Below, in pieces: positions 27,278 to 39,541 of a stretch of DNA of 64,000 nt. The stretch is from Bifidobacterium eulemuris (GTDB lineage Bacteria; Actinomycetota; Actinomycetes; Actinomycetales; Bifidobacteriaceae). The translations under genes and the position numbers were made by a program. Location of the stretch: the NCBI RefSeq assembly GCF_014898155.1, contig NZ_CP062938.1, forward strand, positions 2,852,001-2,916,000, in the 5' to 3' direction. The notes beneath the pieces were generated by a model. The model worked only from the letters and a program-made list of their open reading frames with translations, had not been told where the DNA came from and made no database searches. How positions within the stretch are numbered: the first letter of the stretch is position 1; each line of letters opens with the position of its first letter.

Positions 27278-30082
27278 ATGGCACGATCATCATCCTCGAA
27301 GAGTTCAGCGAAGTCCCGTAAAACCACCGGCGGGTCAGGCGCCCGCGACGGCAAAACCGCGATCCAGCCCGAATTCGGGGATGTCGCGGAGCCGATGTGG
27401 AAGAAAATCCTGCTCGCGATTCCGCGGGCCCTCGGCACCGCCGTGCGTTCGATCACCGGCGTGGGGGAGTACGATCCCGCCTACCGCCGCGACGGCCTGT
27501 GCTTCCTGCTGATGGTGTTGGCGGTGCTGTTCTGCGCCTCCGAATGGGTGCGTGTGGACGGCCCTTTCGGGCAGTTCCTGCACGCCGTGGCCTCGGGCGT
27601 GTTGGGCGTGATGAGCGTGGTGCTGCCGGTATTGCTGTTCTATGTGGCCGTGCGTCTGATGCGCAACTCCGGTAGGGAGTCGAACAATCCGCGCGTGGTG
27701 ACCGGCTGGGTGCTGCTGCTGTGGTCCATCTGCTCGGTGATCGATGTGGCGCTCGCCGCCGAATCCACGCAATTCGACATCGCCGTGCTGCAGAAGGCCG
27801 GCGGCCTGTTCGGCTTCTTCCTCGGATCGCCGTTGGCCTGGGGCCTATCCAACGCGTTCGCGATCGCCATCTTTGTGGTGGTGGGCCTGTTCTCCCTGCT
27901 GATGATCACCGGCACGCATGTGACCGACCTGCCCGAAGTGCTGGCGCGTTCATGGGCCAAACTGCGCAACAAGCCGTACCGACCGGAAGGCGAGGAAGAA
28001 GAGACGGGCGACCAGTTCCCCAACGAGGTACGCGTCGGCGACGGCACGCTCGCGTTCGCCGACGGCGTTCCCTCGCACGACGGCGATGAGACGGCCGAGG
28101 AACAATCCGAGCGCAAACCCGGTTTGTTCGCGCGCCTGTTCCGTCGCGCCAAAAACGTGGATGGCGGTGGCCTGGAGCGTTACGAAGCCGACGATCCCTT
28201 CGCCACCGCGGCGTCCCGGCATGGCGATGCCGCCGAAACCTCGCTTATCGAGCCGGCCGGCATGCCGGCGGTGGATTCCGCGACGCAGGTCATGGGAATG
28301 GAATTCCCCTCGACCGACGCTCCCACCACGGCGATGCCCGGTCCGAGCGACGACCTGGACGGCGGCACGGTGACGATGCCCGCGCTCGCCGATCCCGAAC
28401 ACGACCCGTGGGCGCCCATCGCCACCGGCGTCATTCCGGCCGTCTCCGCCGACGGCGCAGGCTCCACCGTGGCCCTCGGCGCATCCGATTCCGCCCTTTC
28501 GGGCGAGCTCGATGGCGACGATGCGGACGGCGAACAGGACGACTCCGACGATGCGCTGAAGCCCTACCAGCTGCCCAATCTCAACATCCTGTCCAAAGGC
28601 CAGCCGCATGCGATGCGCACCCCGGCCAACGACAAGGTGATCGCAGCGTTGACCTCCACCTTCCAGCAGTTCAATGTGGACGCGAAGGTGATCGGCTTCC
28701 TGCGCGGCCCATCGGTCACCCAATACGAGGTGGAGCTCGGTGCGGGCGTCAAAGTCGAGAAGGTCACCAACCTGCAGCGCAACATCGCCTACGCGGTGGC
28801 CAGCTCCGACGTGCGCATCCTCTCGCCGATCCCCGGCAAATCCGCCATCGGCATCGAAATCCCCAACGTCGACCGCGAGATCGTGCATCTGGGCGACGTG
28901 CTGCGTTCCGACAAGGCCATGAACGACCCCAATCCGATGGTCACCGGCGTCGGTAAGGACGTGGAGGGCCACTTCGTGACCGCCGACCTCGCCAAAATGC
29001 CGCATCTGCTGGTGGCCGGCGCCACCGGATCCGGTAAGTCGAGCTTCATCAACTCCATGCTCACCTCGATCATCATGCGCGCCACGCCCGAGCAGGTGCG
29101 GCTGATCATGGTGGACCCCAAACGCGTGGAGCTCTCCGCCTACGCGGGCATCCCGCATCTGCTCACGCCGATCATCACCGATCCCAAAAAGGCCGCGCAG
29201 GCCTTGGAATGGGTGGTCAAGGAGATGGACGCGCGCTACTCCGACCTGGAGTTCTTCGGCTTCCGCCACATCAAGGATTTCAACGAAGCCGTGCGCGCCG
29301 GCAAAGTGCACGCCCCCCTCGGATCCCAGCGCAAGGTGGCCCCATACCCGTACATCCTCGTGGTCGTCGACGAGATGGCCGACTTGATGATGGTCGCGAA
29401 AAACGATGTGGAAAGCTCCATCCAGCGCATCACCCAGTTGGCGCGCGCCGCCGGCGTGCACCTCGTGCTCGCCACCCAACGCCCGTCCGTGGACGTGGTC
29501 ACCGGCCTGATCAAGGCGAACATCCCCTCGCGACTGGCCTTCGCCACCTCCTCGGCCACCGATTCGCGAGTCATCCTCGACACGGTCGGCGCCGAGGCGC
29601 TGATCGGCCAGGGCGACGCGTTGTTCCTGCCGATGGGCTCGGCCAAGCCGATCCGCGTGCAGGGCTCATGGGTGTCCGAATCGGAGATCCGCAAGGCCGT
29701 GGAATTCGTGCGCACCCAACGCAAGCCGCGCTATCGCGACGACATCGAACAGATGGCGCAGGAGGCCGAGAAGAAGGCCGTCGAACCCGACGAGGAGATC
29801 GGCGACGATATGGACGTGCTGCTGCAGGCGGCCGAACTGGTCGTCACCACGCAGTTCGGTTCCACCTCGATGCTGCAGCGTAAGCTGCGCGTCGGATTCG
29901 CCAAAGCCGGGCGTCTGATGGACCTGTTGGAATCACGCGGCGTGGTCGGCCCCTCCGAAGGGTCCAAAGCCCGCCAGGTGCTGGTTCAGCCCAATGACCT
30001 GCCGGCCGTGCTCGCCTTCATCCGCGGCGAAACCGACTCCTTGGAATCGTCCGCGGCCCAGCAGGGCACGCTTGAATCATGA
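27278..30082 (+). CDS. ftsK: DNA translocase FtsK/SpoIIIE
   Basis: This 934-aa septum-associated DNA pump has four or five membrane helices between about residues 70 and 215 and an acidic, low-complexity linker (about 230-430). The RecA-like motor has Walker A in [13 protein letters not shown] near 580 and Walker B in [12 protein letters not shown] near 695. A C-terminal gamma domain for KOPS-like site recognition ([20 protein letters not shown]) begins near 855. It moves chromosome ends through the closing septum and activates XerCD. Confidence 0.95.
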   Translation: MARSSSSKSSAKSRKTTGGSGARDGKTAIQPEFGDVAEPMWKKILLAIPRALGTAVRSITGVGEYDPAYRRDGLCFLLMVLAVLFCASEWVRVDGPFGQFLHAVASGVLGVMSVVLPVLLFYVAVRLMRNSGRESNNPRVVTGWVLLLWSICSVIDVALAAESTQFDIAVLQKAGGLFGFFLGSPLAWGLSNAFAIAIFVVVGLFSLLMITGTHVTDLPEVLARSWAKLRNKPYRPEGEEEETGDQFPNEVRVGDGTLAFADGVPSHDGDETAEEQSERKPGLFARLFRRAKNVDGGGLERYEADDPFATAASRHGDAAETSLIEPAGMPAVDSATQVMGMEFPSTDAPTTAMPGPSDDLDGGTVTMPALADPEHDPWAPIATGVIPAVSADGAGSTVALGASDSALSGELDGDDADGEQDDSDDALKPYQLPNLNILSKGQPHAMRTPANDKVIAALTSTFQQFNVDAKVIGFLRGPSVTQYEVELGAGVKVEKVTNLQRNIAYAVASSDVRILSPIPGKSAIGIEIPNVDREIVHLGDVLRSDKAMNDPNPMVTGVGKDVEGHFVTADLAKMPHLLVAGATGSGKSSFINSMLTSIIMRATPEQVRLIMVDPKRVELSAYAGIPHLLTPIITDPKKAAQALEWVVKEMDARYSDLEFFGFRHIKDFNEAVRAGKVHAPLGSQRKVAPYPYILVVVDEMADLMMVAKNDVESSIQRITQLARAAGVHLVLATQRPSVDVVTGLIKANIPSRLAFATSSATDSRVILDTVGAEALIGQGDALFLPMGSAKPIRVQGSWVSESEIRKAVEFVRTQRKPRYRDDIEQMAQEAEKKAVEPDEEIGDDMDVLLQAAELVVTTQFGSTSMLQRKLRVGFAKAGRLMDLLESRGVVGPSEGSKARQVLVQPNDLPAVLAFIRGETDSLESSAAQQGTLES

Positions 30083-30148
30083 CATTGCCAGCGTTCCTCC
30101 AGCCGGCGTCCACCTCTTCGGTAGAGCATGTGCGGTAACGTGTGCTGT

Positions 30149-30808
30149 ATGACTGAGACCCAAACATCCAAGAAATCGTCGTTGCTGGACGGATGGAACG
30201 CCCCTCCGAATCTGGTCACCTACTCGCGCATCGTGCTGGTGGTGGTGTTTCTTGTGCTGGCGGCGCTCGCCGGCCCGTGGGGCGCGGACAATCTGACGAT
30301 GCGTTGGGTCGCCGCCGTGCTGTTCATCATCGCCGCCTCCACCGATAAGATCGACGGCTGGATGGCCCGCAAATACCATATGGTCACCGAGCTGGGCAAA
30401 CTGATGGATCCGATCGCCGACAAACTGCTCACCTGCGGCGCTCTGATTCTCGCCTCCATATTCGGCGAACTCGGCTGGTGGGTGACCATCCTGTTCCTCA
30501 TACGCGAGATCGGCATCACCGTGATGCGTTTCTTCGTCATCGACACCGGCGGCAAGGTGATCGCCGCCGAATGGCCCGGCAAGTTGAAAACCGTGTTCCA
30601 GTGCGTCGGCCTGTCGATGCTGCTGCTGCCGATGTGGTCGCTGGACGCCGGGCAGACGACTCCGATGTGGATGAGCGTCTACTACTTCCTCACCTACGCG
30701 ATGATTTATGTGGCGTTGGTGCTGTGCCTGTACTCGGGCGGCATCTACCTGTACAACACCTTTGCCGGCGGCAAGAAGCAGCAGTCCGCCGGCGACGCCG
30801 AAGCCTGA
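30149..30808 (+). CDS. pgsA: CDP-diacylglycerol-glycerol-3-phosphate 3-phosphatidyltransferase
   Basis: The 219-aa multi-helix membrane enzyme makes phosphatidylglycerophosphate. The CDP-alcohol phosphotransferase motif is complete: DGWMAR followed by GKLMDPIAD, giving the DGxxAR-x8-GxxxDxxxD pattern near residues 69-91. ATG 30149 (MTETQTSKKS) is used; the frame is open to 30128. Its stop is four bases before the CinA-like gene. The order ftsK-pgsA-cinA-clgR is conserved in actinobacteria. Confidence 0.93.
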   Translation: MTETQTSKKSSLLDGWNAPPNLVTYSRIVLVVVFLVLAALAGPWGADNLTMRWVAAVLFIIAASTDKIDGWMARKYHMVTELGKLMDPIADKLLTCGALILASIFGELGWWVTILFLIREIGITVMRFFVIDTGGKVIAAEWPGKLKTVFQCVGLSMLLLPMWSLDAGQTTPMWMSVYYFLTYAMIYVALVLCLYSGGIYLYNTFAGGKKQQSAGDAEA

Positions 30809-30812
30809 CGCG

Positions 30813-31469
30813 ATGACGCAACGGAACGACGCGTGCGCGGCCCCCTCATCCGATGGCGGGGCCGGTCAGGCCATGGCCGAATCGGCGTGCGCCGGTGAGG
30901 AGGGCCGTTCGTCCTCGAATGCGGCGAATGCGACGCAGGAGCGATGCGACGCGCTTGCGGCCCGTGTGCTGGCGTATTGCGAGGCGCGCGGACTGAAAAT
31001 CGCCTGCGCCGAATCACTTACCGGAGGATTGCTGGCCGACGCGTTCGTGCGGATTCCCGGGGCTTCGAATGTGCTGCTGGGATCGGCGGTCACCTACGAC
31101 ATCAACGCCAAAGCCTCCATACTCGGTGTGGATGGTGCCTTGCTCGGGCGTGAGGGCGCCGTCCATCCCGAAGTGGCGGAGCAGATGGCCGAGGGCGCGG
31201 CGCGGCTGTATGAGCAGCCGCAATACGGCGACAAAGTGATCGGCCTGTCCACCACCGGCGTCGCGGGTCCCGGTCCGGACGGTGACAAGCCGGCCGGACT
31301 GGTGTATGTCGGCGTTTCGCTGCCGCCTTGCGTGGCCGCCGGTCGCGCCATGCGCCGAACCGAGTCCGTCGAATTGCGGTTGCATGGCACTCGAAGTGAG
31401 GTTCGACGCCTTACTGTCGCATGCGTTTTGGAAAACTTGAGCCAACTCTTAGCAATTTTTCAGGAATAA
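30813..31469 (+). CDS. CinA C-terminal domain protein (nicotinamide-nucleotide amidohydrolase)
   Basis: The 218-aa protein consists of the CinA C-terminal (PncC) domain after an about 45-residue low-complexity lead. LKIACAESLTGGLLADAFVRIPGAS near residue 65, LSTTGVAGPGPDGDKPAGLVYVG near 148 and the final RRLTVACVLENL are diagnostic. Family members deamidate nicotinamide mononucleotide to recycle it to NAD. The CinA N-terminal domain is absent, as is usual in actinobacteria. It is cotranscribed with pgsA. Confidence 0.88.
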   Translation: MTQRNDACAAPSSDGGAGQAMAESACAGEEGRSSSNAANATQERCDALAARVLAYCEARGLKIACAESLTGGLLADAFVRIPGASNVLLGSAVTYDINAKASILGVDGALLGREGAVHPEVAEQMAEGAARLYEQPQYGDKVIGLSTTGVAGPGPDGDKPAGLVYVGVSLPPCVAAGRAMRRTESVELRLHGTRSEVRRLTVACVLENLSQLLAIFQE

Positions 31470-31532
31470 AACCCCGGTGATGTCGTGTTGACAAGAGTAG
31501 ATGTTCCGATACACGACGCAAGGGATGGAATT

Positions 31533-32042
31533 ATGGAGACGCTGACCCGCAACGAACAGCAAATGGAAATTCACGCCGCGGCGCCGACTGTGGTGCGTCC
31601 GGGAACCGCGCGCATGCGTGAGCTGACCCCGGCCCAGCGCCGTGCGGTGATGTTCGCGCAGCAGCAGGTGATCAAGGCGCGTGCCGCGAAAAAGGCCAAG
31701 GACGAGCGCCAGGCGGCGTTGAGCCGGATGTGGCAGGAGGAGGATTCCGACATCAAGCCGCGTTCCGCGACGCGTGTGCGTGAGGAATCCAAGACGACGG
31801 GGCGCGTGTCGCTGCGTGAGGCCATCGGCCAAGTGCTGCGCGATCTGCGCACCCGCGATCATAAGACCCTGCGTGAGGTCAGCGAGAAGGCCGGTGTGTC
31901 GCTGGGATATCTTTCCGAGGTGGAGCGCGGGCAGAAGGAGGCCAGCTCCGAGCTGCTCACCTCCATCTCCGAAGCGCTGGGCGTGAGCACCGCGCAGATG
32001 CTGCGTCTGGTCGCCGACCATCTCGACGAGGTCGGCGCGTAA
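31533..32042 (+). CDS. clgR: ClgR-like XRE family transcriptional regulator
   Basis: The 169-aa protein has a basic, coiled N-terminal region and a C-terminal Cro/C1-type helix-turn-helix ([20 protein letters not shown] near 115-134). In actinobacteria the regulator encoded between cinA and recA is ClgR, an activator of clp protease genes that is itself cleaved by ClpP; the hydrophobic Ala-ending C-terminus fits a protease tag, which is inference. The N-terminus is longer than in most ClgR proteins. ATG 31533 lies within a longer open frame from 31485. Confidence 0.85.
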   Translation: METLTRNEQQMEIHAAAPTVVRPGTARMRELTPAQRRAVMFAQQQVIKARAAKKAKDERQAALSRMWQEEDSDIKPRSATRVREESKTTGRVSLREAIGQVLRDLRTRDHKTLREVSEKAGVSLGYLSEVERGQKEASSELLTSISEALGVSTAQMLRLVADHLDEVGA

Positions 32043-32056
32043 GGCGTATCGGTCGG

Positions 32057-32096
32057 GCCCGGCCCGTATCCGCATGTTGTCGGATACGGGCCGGGC
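32057..32096 (+). terminator. Hairpin after clgR
   Basis: GCCCGGCCCGTATCCG (32057-32072) and CGGATACGGGCCGGGC (32081-32096) form a perfect 16-bp stem with an 8-base loop. A weak GTTGTCATGTTT follows. Confidence 0.75.
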
Positions 32097-32134
32097 GTTG
32101 TCATGTTTGGGGCATGACGGTAGATTGGTCTGTT

Positions 32135-32377
32135 ATGCGGGAACGGGAATTCTGGGAATTGCTCGAAGAGGTGTTCGGGCGTGTCTATGGCCGCAGTCTG
32201 TCGCGCGACCAGCGGCTGGACCGTCTGGGCGGCATGACCGCGGTCGAGGCGTTGGAGGCCGGTGAGGAGCCCCGCACGATATGGAACGTGCTGTGCGACC
32301 AGATGGAGGTGCCGGACGGCGAGCGGTGGGGCAAGGATCATAACGCACCGCCGATGCCATATGCTTCCGGACGATAG
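32135..32377 (+). CDS. DUF3046 family protein
   Basis: This 80-aa cytoplasmic protein begins MREREFWELLEEVFG and contains GMTAVEALEAGEEPRTIWNVLCDQMEVPD, matching DUF3046, a small actinobacterial family normally found between clgR and recA. Function is unknown. An upstream ATG at 32114 lies over a possible -10 (TAGATT) and would add seven residues not seen in the family. Confidence 0.85.
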   Translation: MREREFWELLEEVFGRVYGRSLSRDQRLDRLGGMTAVEALEAGEEPRTIWNVLCDQMEVPDGERWGKDHNAPPMPYASGR

Positions 32378-32464
32378 TATGTCGCGTTGGCGTCACCCGG
32401 ACGGAGTGGCGTCCATGCGATTTGGTTTCCGATGCGTCGCGTCTGTGCGGGAGTGTGATTCGTG

Positions 32465-32492
32465 ACGCGCCGACTGGGATGTCGGCGTGTCC
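32465..32492 (+). terminator. Hairpin between DUF3046 and the recA promoter
   Basis: ACGCGCCGAC and GTCGGCGTGT pair at nine of ten positions around TGGGAT, followed by CCTTTC. It isolates recA from upstream transcription. Confidence 0.55.
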
Positions 32493-32502
32493 TTTCGAAA
32501 AA

Positions 32503-32533
32503 TCGAACAAATGTTCGTATCTGGGGGTATAGT
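32503..32533 (+). promoter_or_regulatory. SOS-regulated recA promoter with LexA box
   Basis: TCGAACAAATGTTCGT (32503-32518) matches the actinobacterial LexA box CGAAC-N4-GTTCG exactly. It overlaps the expected -35 of a promoter with -10 TATAGT at 32528-32533. About 200 bases of leader separate this promoter from the recA start; I see no further gene in the 357-base gap. Confidence 0.88.
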
Positions 32534-32734
32534 GGTCCGCAGTGACGACGGCAGACTCGGCGAGTGGGTTTGCGCCGGCCGATGCGAAAACCCTGCTATG
32601 ACAAGGAAATTCGCCGGTCGGAGTCGCGCGGGGCGAAGGCTCGGACCACATAGGCCGATTCCGCTTGCCTTGCGTGGCGTAACACCCATACGGTGGAATG
32701 ACGTATTCGCCGCATGACGACAAAGGAGGCCATC

Positions 32735-33913
32735 ATGGCACAGCAGACGAAGCCCGCCCCGCAGGGCACGGAGGGCGGAAACGCCGCCCCGCGTGAACTC
32801 GATCCTCTGCGCAAAGCCGCGCTTGACACCGCGCTGGCGCAGGTGGAGAAGAATTTCGGCAAAGGGTCGGCCATGCGTTTGGGCGATCGCGTCGAGCAGG
32901 ACGTCGAAGTCATCCCCACCGGCTCCCTGGCCCTTGACATGGCGCTCGGCATCGGCGGACTGCCCCGTGGCCGTATCGTGGAGATCTATGGTCCGGAATC
33001 CTCCGGCAAAACCACGTTGGCGCTCCACGCGGTCGCCAACGCGCAGCGCAACGGAGGAGTCGCGGCCTTCATCGACGCCGAACACGCGCTCGATCCGGTG
33101 TACGCGCGCAAACTCGGCGTCGACACCGATTCGCTGATCGTTTCCCAACCCGATAACGGCGAGCAGGCTCTGGAGATCTCCGATATGCTGATCCGCTCCG
33201 GCGCGCTCGACATCATCGTCATCGATTCGGTGGCCGCCCTGGTACCCAAGGCGGAGATCGAGGGCGAGATGGGCGACAGTCATGTCGGCCTGCAGGCCCG
33301 ATTGATGAGTCAGGCGCTGCGTAAAATGACCGGCGCGCTCGCGCAGGCGGGGACCACCGCCATCTTCATCAACCAGCTGCGTGAGAAGATCGGCGTGTTC
33401 TTCGGCAATCCCGAAACCACCACCGGAGGCAAGGCATTGAAGTTCTACTCATCCGTGCGACTCGACATCCGTCGCGTGCAGACCTTGAAGAACGGCGACG
33501 AGGCCGTGGGCAACCGCACGCGCGTCAAGGTGGTCAAGAACAAGATGGCGCCGCCCTTCAAATCCGCGGAATTCGACGTGCTGTACGGCGAGGGCATCTC
33601 CCGCGAGGGCTCCGCGCTCGATATGGCCATCCAGGTGGGCGTGGTTAAGAAGTCCGGTTCCTGGTTCACCTACGAGGGCGACCAGCTGGGACAGGGACGT
33701 GAGAACGTGCGCAAGTTCCTCAAAGACAATCCTGCCGTCACCGAGGAGATCGAGAACAAGGTCAAAGTCGAGTTCGGTCTGATTGAACCGACCGACCAGT
33801 TCGCCGAGGACGAGGCCACCAAGGCGGCGGCCGAGGCCGCCAAGGACGCTGAATCGCCTGCGACGAGCGAGGCGAACGCGACCGGTGCGAAATCGTCGAA
33901 ATCCGCGAAATAG
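32735..33913 (+). CDS. recA: Recombinase RecA
   Basis: The 392-aa recombinase drives strand exchange and LexA self-cleavage. Walker [14 protein letters not shown] is near residue 86, Walker [11 protein letters not shown] near 160 and DNA-binding loop L2 around [19 protein letters not shown]. The C-terminal tail is Ala/Glu/Lys-rich. AAAGGAGG ends five bases before ATG 32735, excluding the in-frame ATG at 32714. It is followed after 46 bases by recX. Confidence 0.98.
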   Translation: MAQQTKPAPQGTEGGNAAPRELDPLRKAALDTALAQVEKNFGKGSAMRLGDRVEQDVEVIPTGSLALDMALGIGGLPRGRIVEIYGPESSGKTTLALHAVANAQRNGGVAAFIDAEHALDPVYARKLGVDTDSLIVSQPDNGEQALEISDMLIRSGALDIIVIDSVAALVPKAEIEGEMGDSHVGLQARLMSQALRKMTGALAQAGTTAIFINQLREKIGVFFGNPETTTGGKALKFYSSVRLDIRRVQTLKNGDEAVGNRTRVKVVKNKMAPPFKSAEFDVLYGEGISREGSALDMAIQVGVVKKSGSWFTYEGDQLGQGRENVRKFLKDNPAVTEEIENKVKVEFGLIEPTDQFAEDEATKAAAEAAKDAESPATSEANATGAKSSKSAK

Positions 33914-33959
33914 CGCGTTTTCTGCTGGTGATTCACACTCTTTACGGAGGTGAGTGCGC

Positions 33960-34661
33960 ATGATTGGAGCGGAAGCGTTTCTGGCTGAGCATGGCGTGGC
34001 GATTCCGGCGGATGGACCGGATAGCGCCCGCCATGCCCGAGCCGACCGTCGTTCCGCTGACGACAACGTCCTGTCCGACAGACCCGTCTCGGTCGGCCGT
34101 TCCGTTTCGACCGGCCGCCGTGGATTTGCCGAGCCTCTTACTTGTGTCGATTCGGACAAGCGGGGACGTGCGGCGCGCCCGTCCGTCGGTGACGGGGCGG
34201 ACGGACCGGATCTCGATGCCTGCCGTGAGGCGGCGTTGCGTCTGCTCGACGCGGCACCCCGCGCGTCGGGCGCGCTGCGCACTCGCCTGCTCGACAAAGG
34301 TTACGCGGATGGAATCGTCGACGAGGTCATCGAACGGCTCACCCGCGTGCAACTGCTGGATGACGAGGCGTACGCGCGTTCGGCGGTGCGTTACTGCGCG
34401 GGCCGTATGATGGGCCGGCGCGGCACCGTGATGGAGCTGGTCCGCAAAGGCGTGAGCCGCTCCATGGCCGAGCGTGTCTGCGCCGAAGCCGAATCCAACG
34501 GCGTGTTCGAGGAATCGGCATGGGAATTGGGACGTTCCGTCGCACGTAAAACCCGCGGCCTCGAACCCCAAACGCGCAAACGCCGCTTCTGGGGCGCGGG
34601 AGGCCGCAAAGGCCACAATCCGGAAACCCTACGCGCCGTAGCCGCCGAACTCTTCACCTGA
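33960..34661 (+). CDS. recX: Regulatory protein RecX
   Basis: The 233-aa protein inhibits RecA filament growth and is encoded right behind recA. The three-helix RecX repeats run from about residue 75 (LDACREAALRLLDAAPRASG, VIERLTRVQLLDDEAYARSAV, GRRGTVMELVRKGVS). The first 70 residues are an extra Arg/Asp/Ser-rich region not found in short RecX proteins. GGAGGTGA ends eight bases before ATG 33960; a GTG at 33954 is too close. The C-terminus is basic. Confidence 0.9.
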   Translation: MIGAEAFLAEHGVAIPADGPDSARHARADRRSADDNVLSDRPVSVGRSVSTGRRGFAEPLTCVDSDKRGRAARPSVGDGADGPDLDACREAALRLLDAAPRASGALRTRLLDKGYADGIVDEVIERLTRVQLLDDEAYARSAVRYCAGRMMGRRGTVMELVRKGVSRSMAERVCAEAESNGVFEESAWELGRSVARKTRGLEPQTRKRRFWGAGGRKGHNPETLRAVAAELFT

Positions 34662-34841
34662 ACCGCATCCCTCGTTGAACTGCGAAGTCGACGACGTTTC
34701 GAGGTGGTTGGCCGCGTCTGGTCGGAAAGCGCCGTATACGGGTGGAGATGGTTGAGCGTGACGTGCGTGGGGATGATTGGTGGCGTGCGGCGGGTTCGTC
34801 GCGATAGGTCCACGTCGGCAAAAGCGCGGGATGGGGGAGGA

Positions 34842-35210
34842 AGTGAGACCTCTTATACCCCGGGTTCTGTCACGCGCGCCGAAACGCGCGCGGATGGCCA
34901 TCCATCTCGACCTGACGTCGCCGCCAGGCTCTAGCAGCCTACCCGATGACACGGGCGAGCAGCCCTTGCCGCCATCTGCTTGGCCTTGCTCCCGATGAGG
35001 CTTGCCATGCGGTCCCTGTTACCAGGCACCCGGTGGTCTCTTACACCGCCGTTTCACCCTTACCCGTCGAGGACGGGCGGTCTGTTCTCTGTTGCGCTAT
35101 CTCTCAGGTCACCCTGGGCGGACGTTATCCGCCATCGTGCTCTGTGGAGCCCGGAAGTTCCTCAGCCGATCCCAATGAAGATCACGGCCGCGGCCATCAA
35201 GAGGTCTCAA
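34842..35210 (-). ncRNA. rnpB: RNase P RNA, bacterial class A
   Basis: Read on the minus strand, helix P1 is formed by TGAGACCTCTT at the 5' end and AAGAGGTCTCA at the 3' end. Conserved landmarks are GAGGAACTTCCGGGCTCC (where the usual form has GAGGAAAGTCCGGGC), GGGTGAAACGGCGGTGTAAG for P10/P11, GGCTGCTCGCCC, and ACAGAACCCGG near the 3' end. Size is about 369 nt. It is the catalytic subunit that removes tRNA 5' leaders. Ends are estimated from P1. The 180 bases between recX and its 3' end show nothing recognisable. Confidence 0.95.
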
Positions 35211-35217
35211 TCGCACA

Positions 35218-35223
35218 ACTATA
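35218..35223 (-). promoter_or_regulatory. -10 box of rnpB
   Basis: TATAGT on the minus strand lies seven bases upstream of the predicted RNA 5' end at about 35210, matching a sigma-70-type -10. No strong -35 is visible. Confidence 0.6.
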
Positions 35224-35305
35224 CCAGTGAATCGGGAATAACGACGCGCCCTGATCTTTGGGAAAACTTCCCGCGCGTTTTCCCGTCGTTCGCTCGTTGG
35301 TTGGG

Positions 35306-35311
35306 TACAAT
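35306..35311 (+). promoter_or_regulatory. Probable -10 box of hpf
   Basis: TACAAT lies about 75 bases upstream of the hpf start in the region between rnpB and hpf, which must hold divergent promoters. A clear -35 is not seen. Confidence 0.45.
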
Positions 35312-35386
35312 GGGGCGTACCCGAGCGGTGATGACGCTGTTCGGAACACATATAGCGGGCAACCGCTTGAGTCAAGGGAGGTCCAC

Positions 35387-36040
35387 ATGGAAATCGTCGT
35401 TACCGGACGCCACACGCAGATCAAGCAAAGGTTCCGTGATGTCGTCGAAAGCAAGATGAATCGTGTGACCGCTATCGCCCCCGACGCCCAGCGCGCGCAG
35501 GTCGTGCTGACGCATGAGGGCAACCCCCGTCAGGCGGACACCGCCAAGCGGGTGGAAATCACCATCATCGCCGGTCGTACCGTGGTGCGCGCCGAGGCTT
35601 CCAGCACCGATGAGTTCAGCGCGCTGGATATGGCCTTGGACAAGCTGACCCTGCGTCTGCGCCGCACGCGCGACCGTCGTAAGGACCATCGTCGCGGATA
35701 TTCGAATCCGCTGCCGGTCGATTTGGGCGAGGTCGCTCCCGTCCCGGTGGAAGAGCCGGAGGAGGAACCGAACAACAGCCCGGAGGCCGCGGTCGCTTCG
35801 GATCTCGGTCCGGGCGAGTCGGTGGAGGTCCAGGTTGGGGACACGCCCATCGTCATCCGTCGCAAGCTGCATATCGCGGAACCGATGAGCATCGATGAGG
35901 CGCTGTACGAGATGGAGCTTATCGGACATGACTTCTTCCTGTTCGTGAACAAGGAGACCAACCGTCCGTCCGTGGTGTACCACCGTCACGGCTGGAGCTA
36001 CGGCGTGTTCGAGATCGACACTCCGGAGAACATCCAGTAA
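35387..36040 (+). CDS. hpf: Ribosome hibernation promoting factor, long form
   Basis: The 217-aa protein is a long-type HPF that pairs 70S ribosomes into inactive 100S dimers. The N-terminal RaiA/S30AE domain (residues 1-105, MEIVVTGRHTQIKQRFRDVV) is joined by an acidic Pro/Glu linker to the dimerisation domain (from about 160, KPMSIDEAL-like EPMSIDEALYEMELIGHDF and NRPSVVYHRHGWSYGVFEI). AAGGGAGG ends six bases before ATG 35387. It is followed by an intrinsic terminator. Confidence 0.95.
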   Translation: MEIVVTGRHTQIKQRFRDVVESKMNRVTAIAPDAQRAQVVLTHEGNPRQADTAKRVEITIIAGRTVVRAEASSTDEFSALDMALDKLTLRLRRTRDRRKDHRRGYSNPLPVDLGEVAPVPVEEPEEEPNNSPEAAVASDLGPGESVEVQVGDTPIVIRRKLHIAEPMSIDEALYEMELIGHDFFLFVNKETNRPSVVYHRHGWSYGVFEIDTPENIQ

Positions 36041-36071
36041 GACGACGCATTGTCGGATAGTCTGATCGTCG

Positions 36072-36102
36072 GCCCGCAGTCCTTTGGGATTGCGGGCTTT
36101 TT
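36072..36102 (+). terminator. Rho-independent terminator of hpf
   Basis: GCCCGCA (36072-36078) pairs with TGCGGGC (36091-36097) and is followed by TTTTT. Internal AGTCC/GGGAT adds partial pairing. Confidence 0.88.
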
Positions 36103-36232
36103 CGTTGTCTCGGCGAGGCCTGCGCGAAAGATGCGCGCAAAGTTACGTAAAATGGTCGAAGTGAGATCGTGCCAGAGGAGAAACAGGACTATGCTCGGTA
36201 ACGGTCCACACGAACGATACGAGGAGTGACAC

Positions 36233-39177
<2,945 letters not shown>

Positions 39178-39181
<4 letters not shown>

Positions 39182-39349
39182 GCCGCCGGCGATGCCAAAG
39201 GCATCACCACAAGCGGCTCACCCGAGGAGCGGAAAGCCCAATGGGCTTTCCGCGACGAAGGCATCCTTATGACGTGCCGACCGCATCGTCGTGCTGCATG
39301 ACGGGCGTGTCGAAGTGGGTTTCCCGCGACGGAGGCATCCTTATGACGT
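39178..39349 (+). repeat. Two-hairpin structured element, copy B, starting at the secA stop
   Basis: Outer stem GTGAGCCGC (39178-39186)/GCGGCTCAC (39213-39221) encloses inner stem GATGCC/GGCATC with an AAA loop. Then come CCGAGGA, a 12-bp stem 39229-39240/39242-39253 and the tail GACGAAGGCATCCTTATGA. A second, decayed copy ends in GACGGAGGCATCCTTATGA near 39327-39346. Layout, order and tail match copy A at 848-1014, but stem bases differ with pairing kept. The tails place GAAGG or GGAGG seven bases from an ATG opening short frames of 10 and 2 codons. Confidence 0.75.
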
Positions 39350-39374
39350 AACGTCATTCGGACAAGCGTAATCG

Positions 39375-39416
39375 ACGTGAAAGGGAGCTGACCTGATGGT
39401 CGGCTCCCTTTCACGT
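39375..39416 (+). terminator. Long hairpin between secA and trpD
   Basis: ACGTGAAAGGGAGC pairs perfectly with GCTCCCTTTCACGT, and an inner GACC/GGTC extends it. There is no T-run, but position fits a terminator for the secA transcript or a barrier before trpD. Confidence 0.7.
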
Positions 39417-39488
39417 ATTCGGGACGTCATATGAGGGGCGAGACCATCCGTGATACGGACGTGCCGGCTGACGATAACGCGGGACGAT

Positions 39489-39494
39489 TACAAT
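39489..39494 (+). promoter_or_regulatory. Probable -10 box of trpD
   Basis: TACAAT lies 47 bases upstream of the trpD start; GCTGAC about 16 bases before it is a weak -35 candidate. No tryptophan-rich leader peptide is seen. Confidence 0.45.
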
Positions 39495-39541
39495 GGCGGA
39501 CGGAACACAACAACGACGTGGCATGCGTCAAGGAGGGCATC

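Noticed and set aside
32487..32717. 76-codon open frame in the recA leader
   Set aside because: It starts upstream of and across the LexA box and -10, so it would not be on the recA transcript; composition is Arg-rich as expected of a non-coding frame.
39271..39350. Short frames of 10 and 2 codons in structured element B as leader peptides for trpD
   Set aside because: They contain no Trp codons and are separated from trpD by a strong hairpin; better explained as part of the repeated element's tail.
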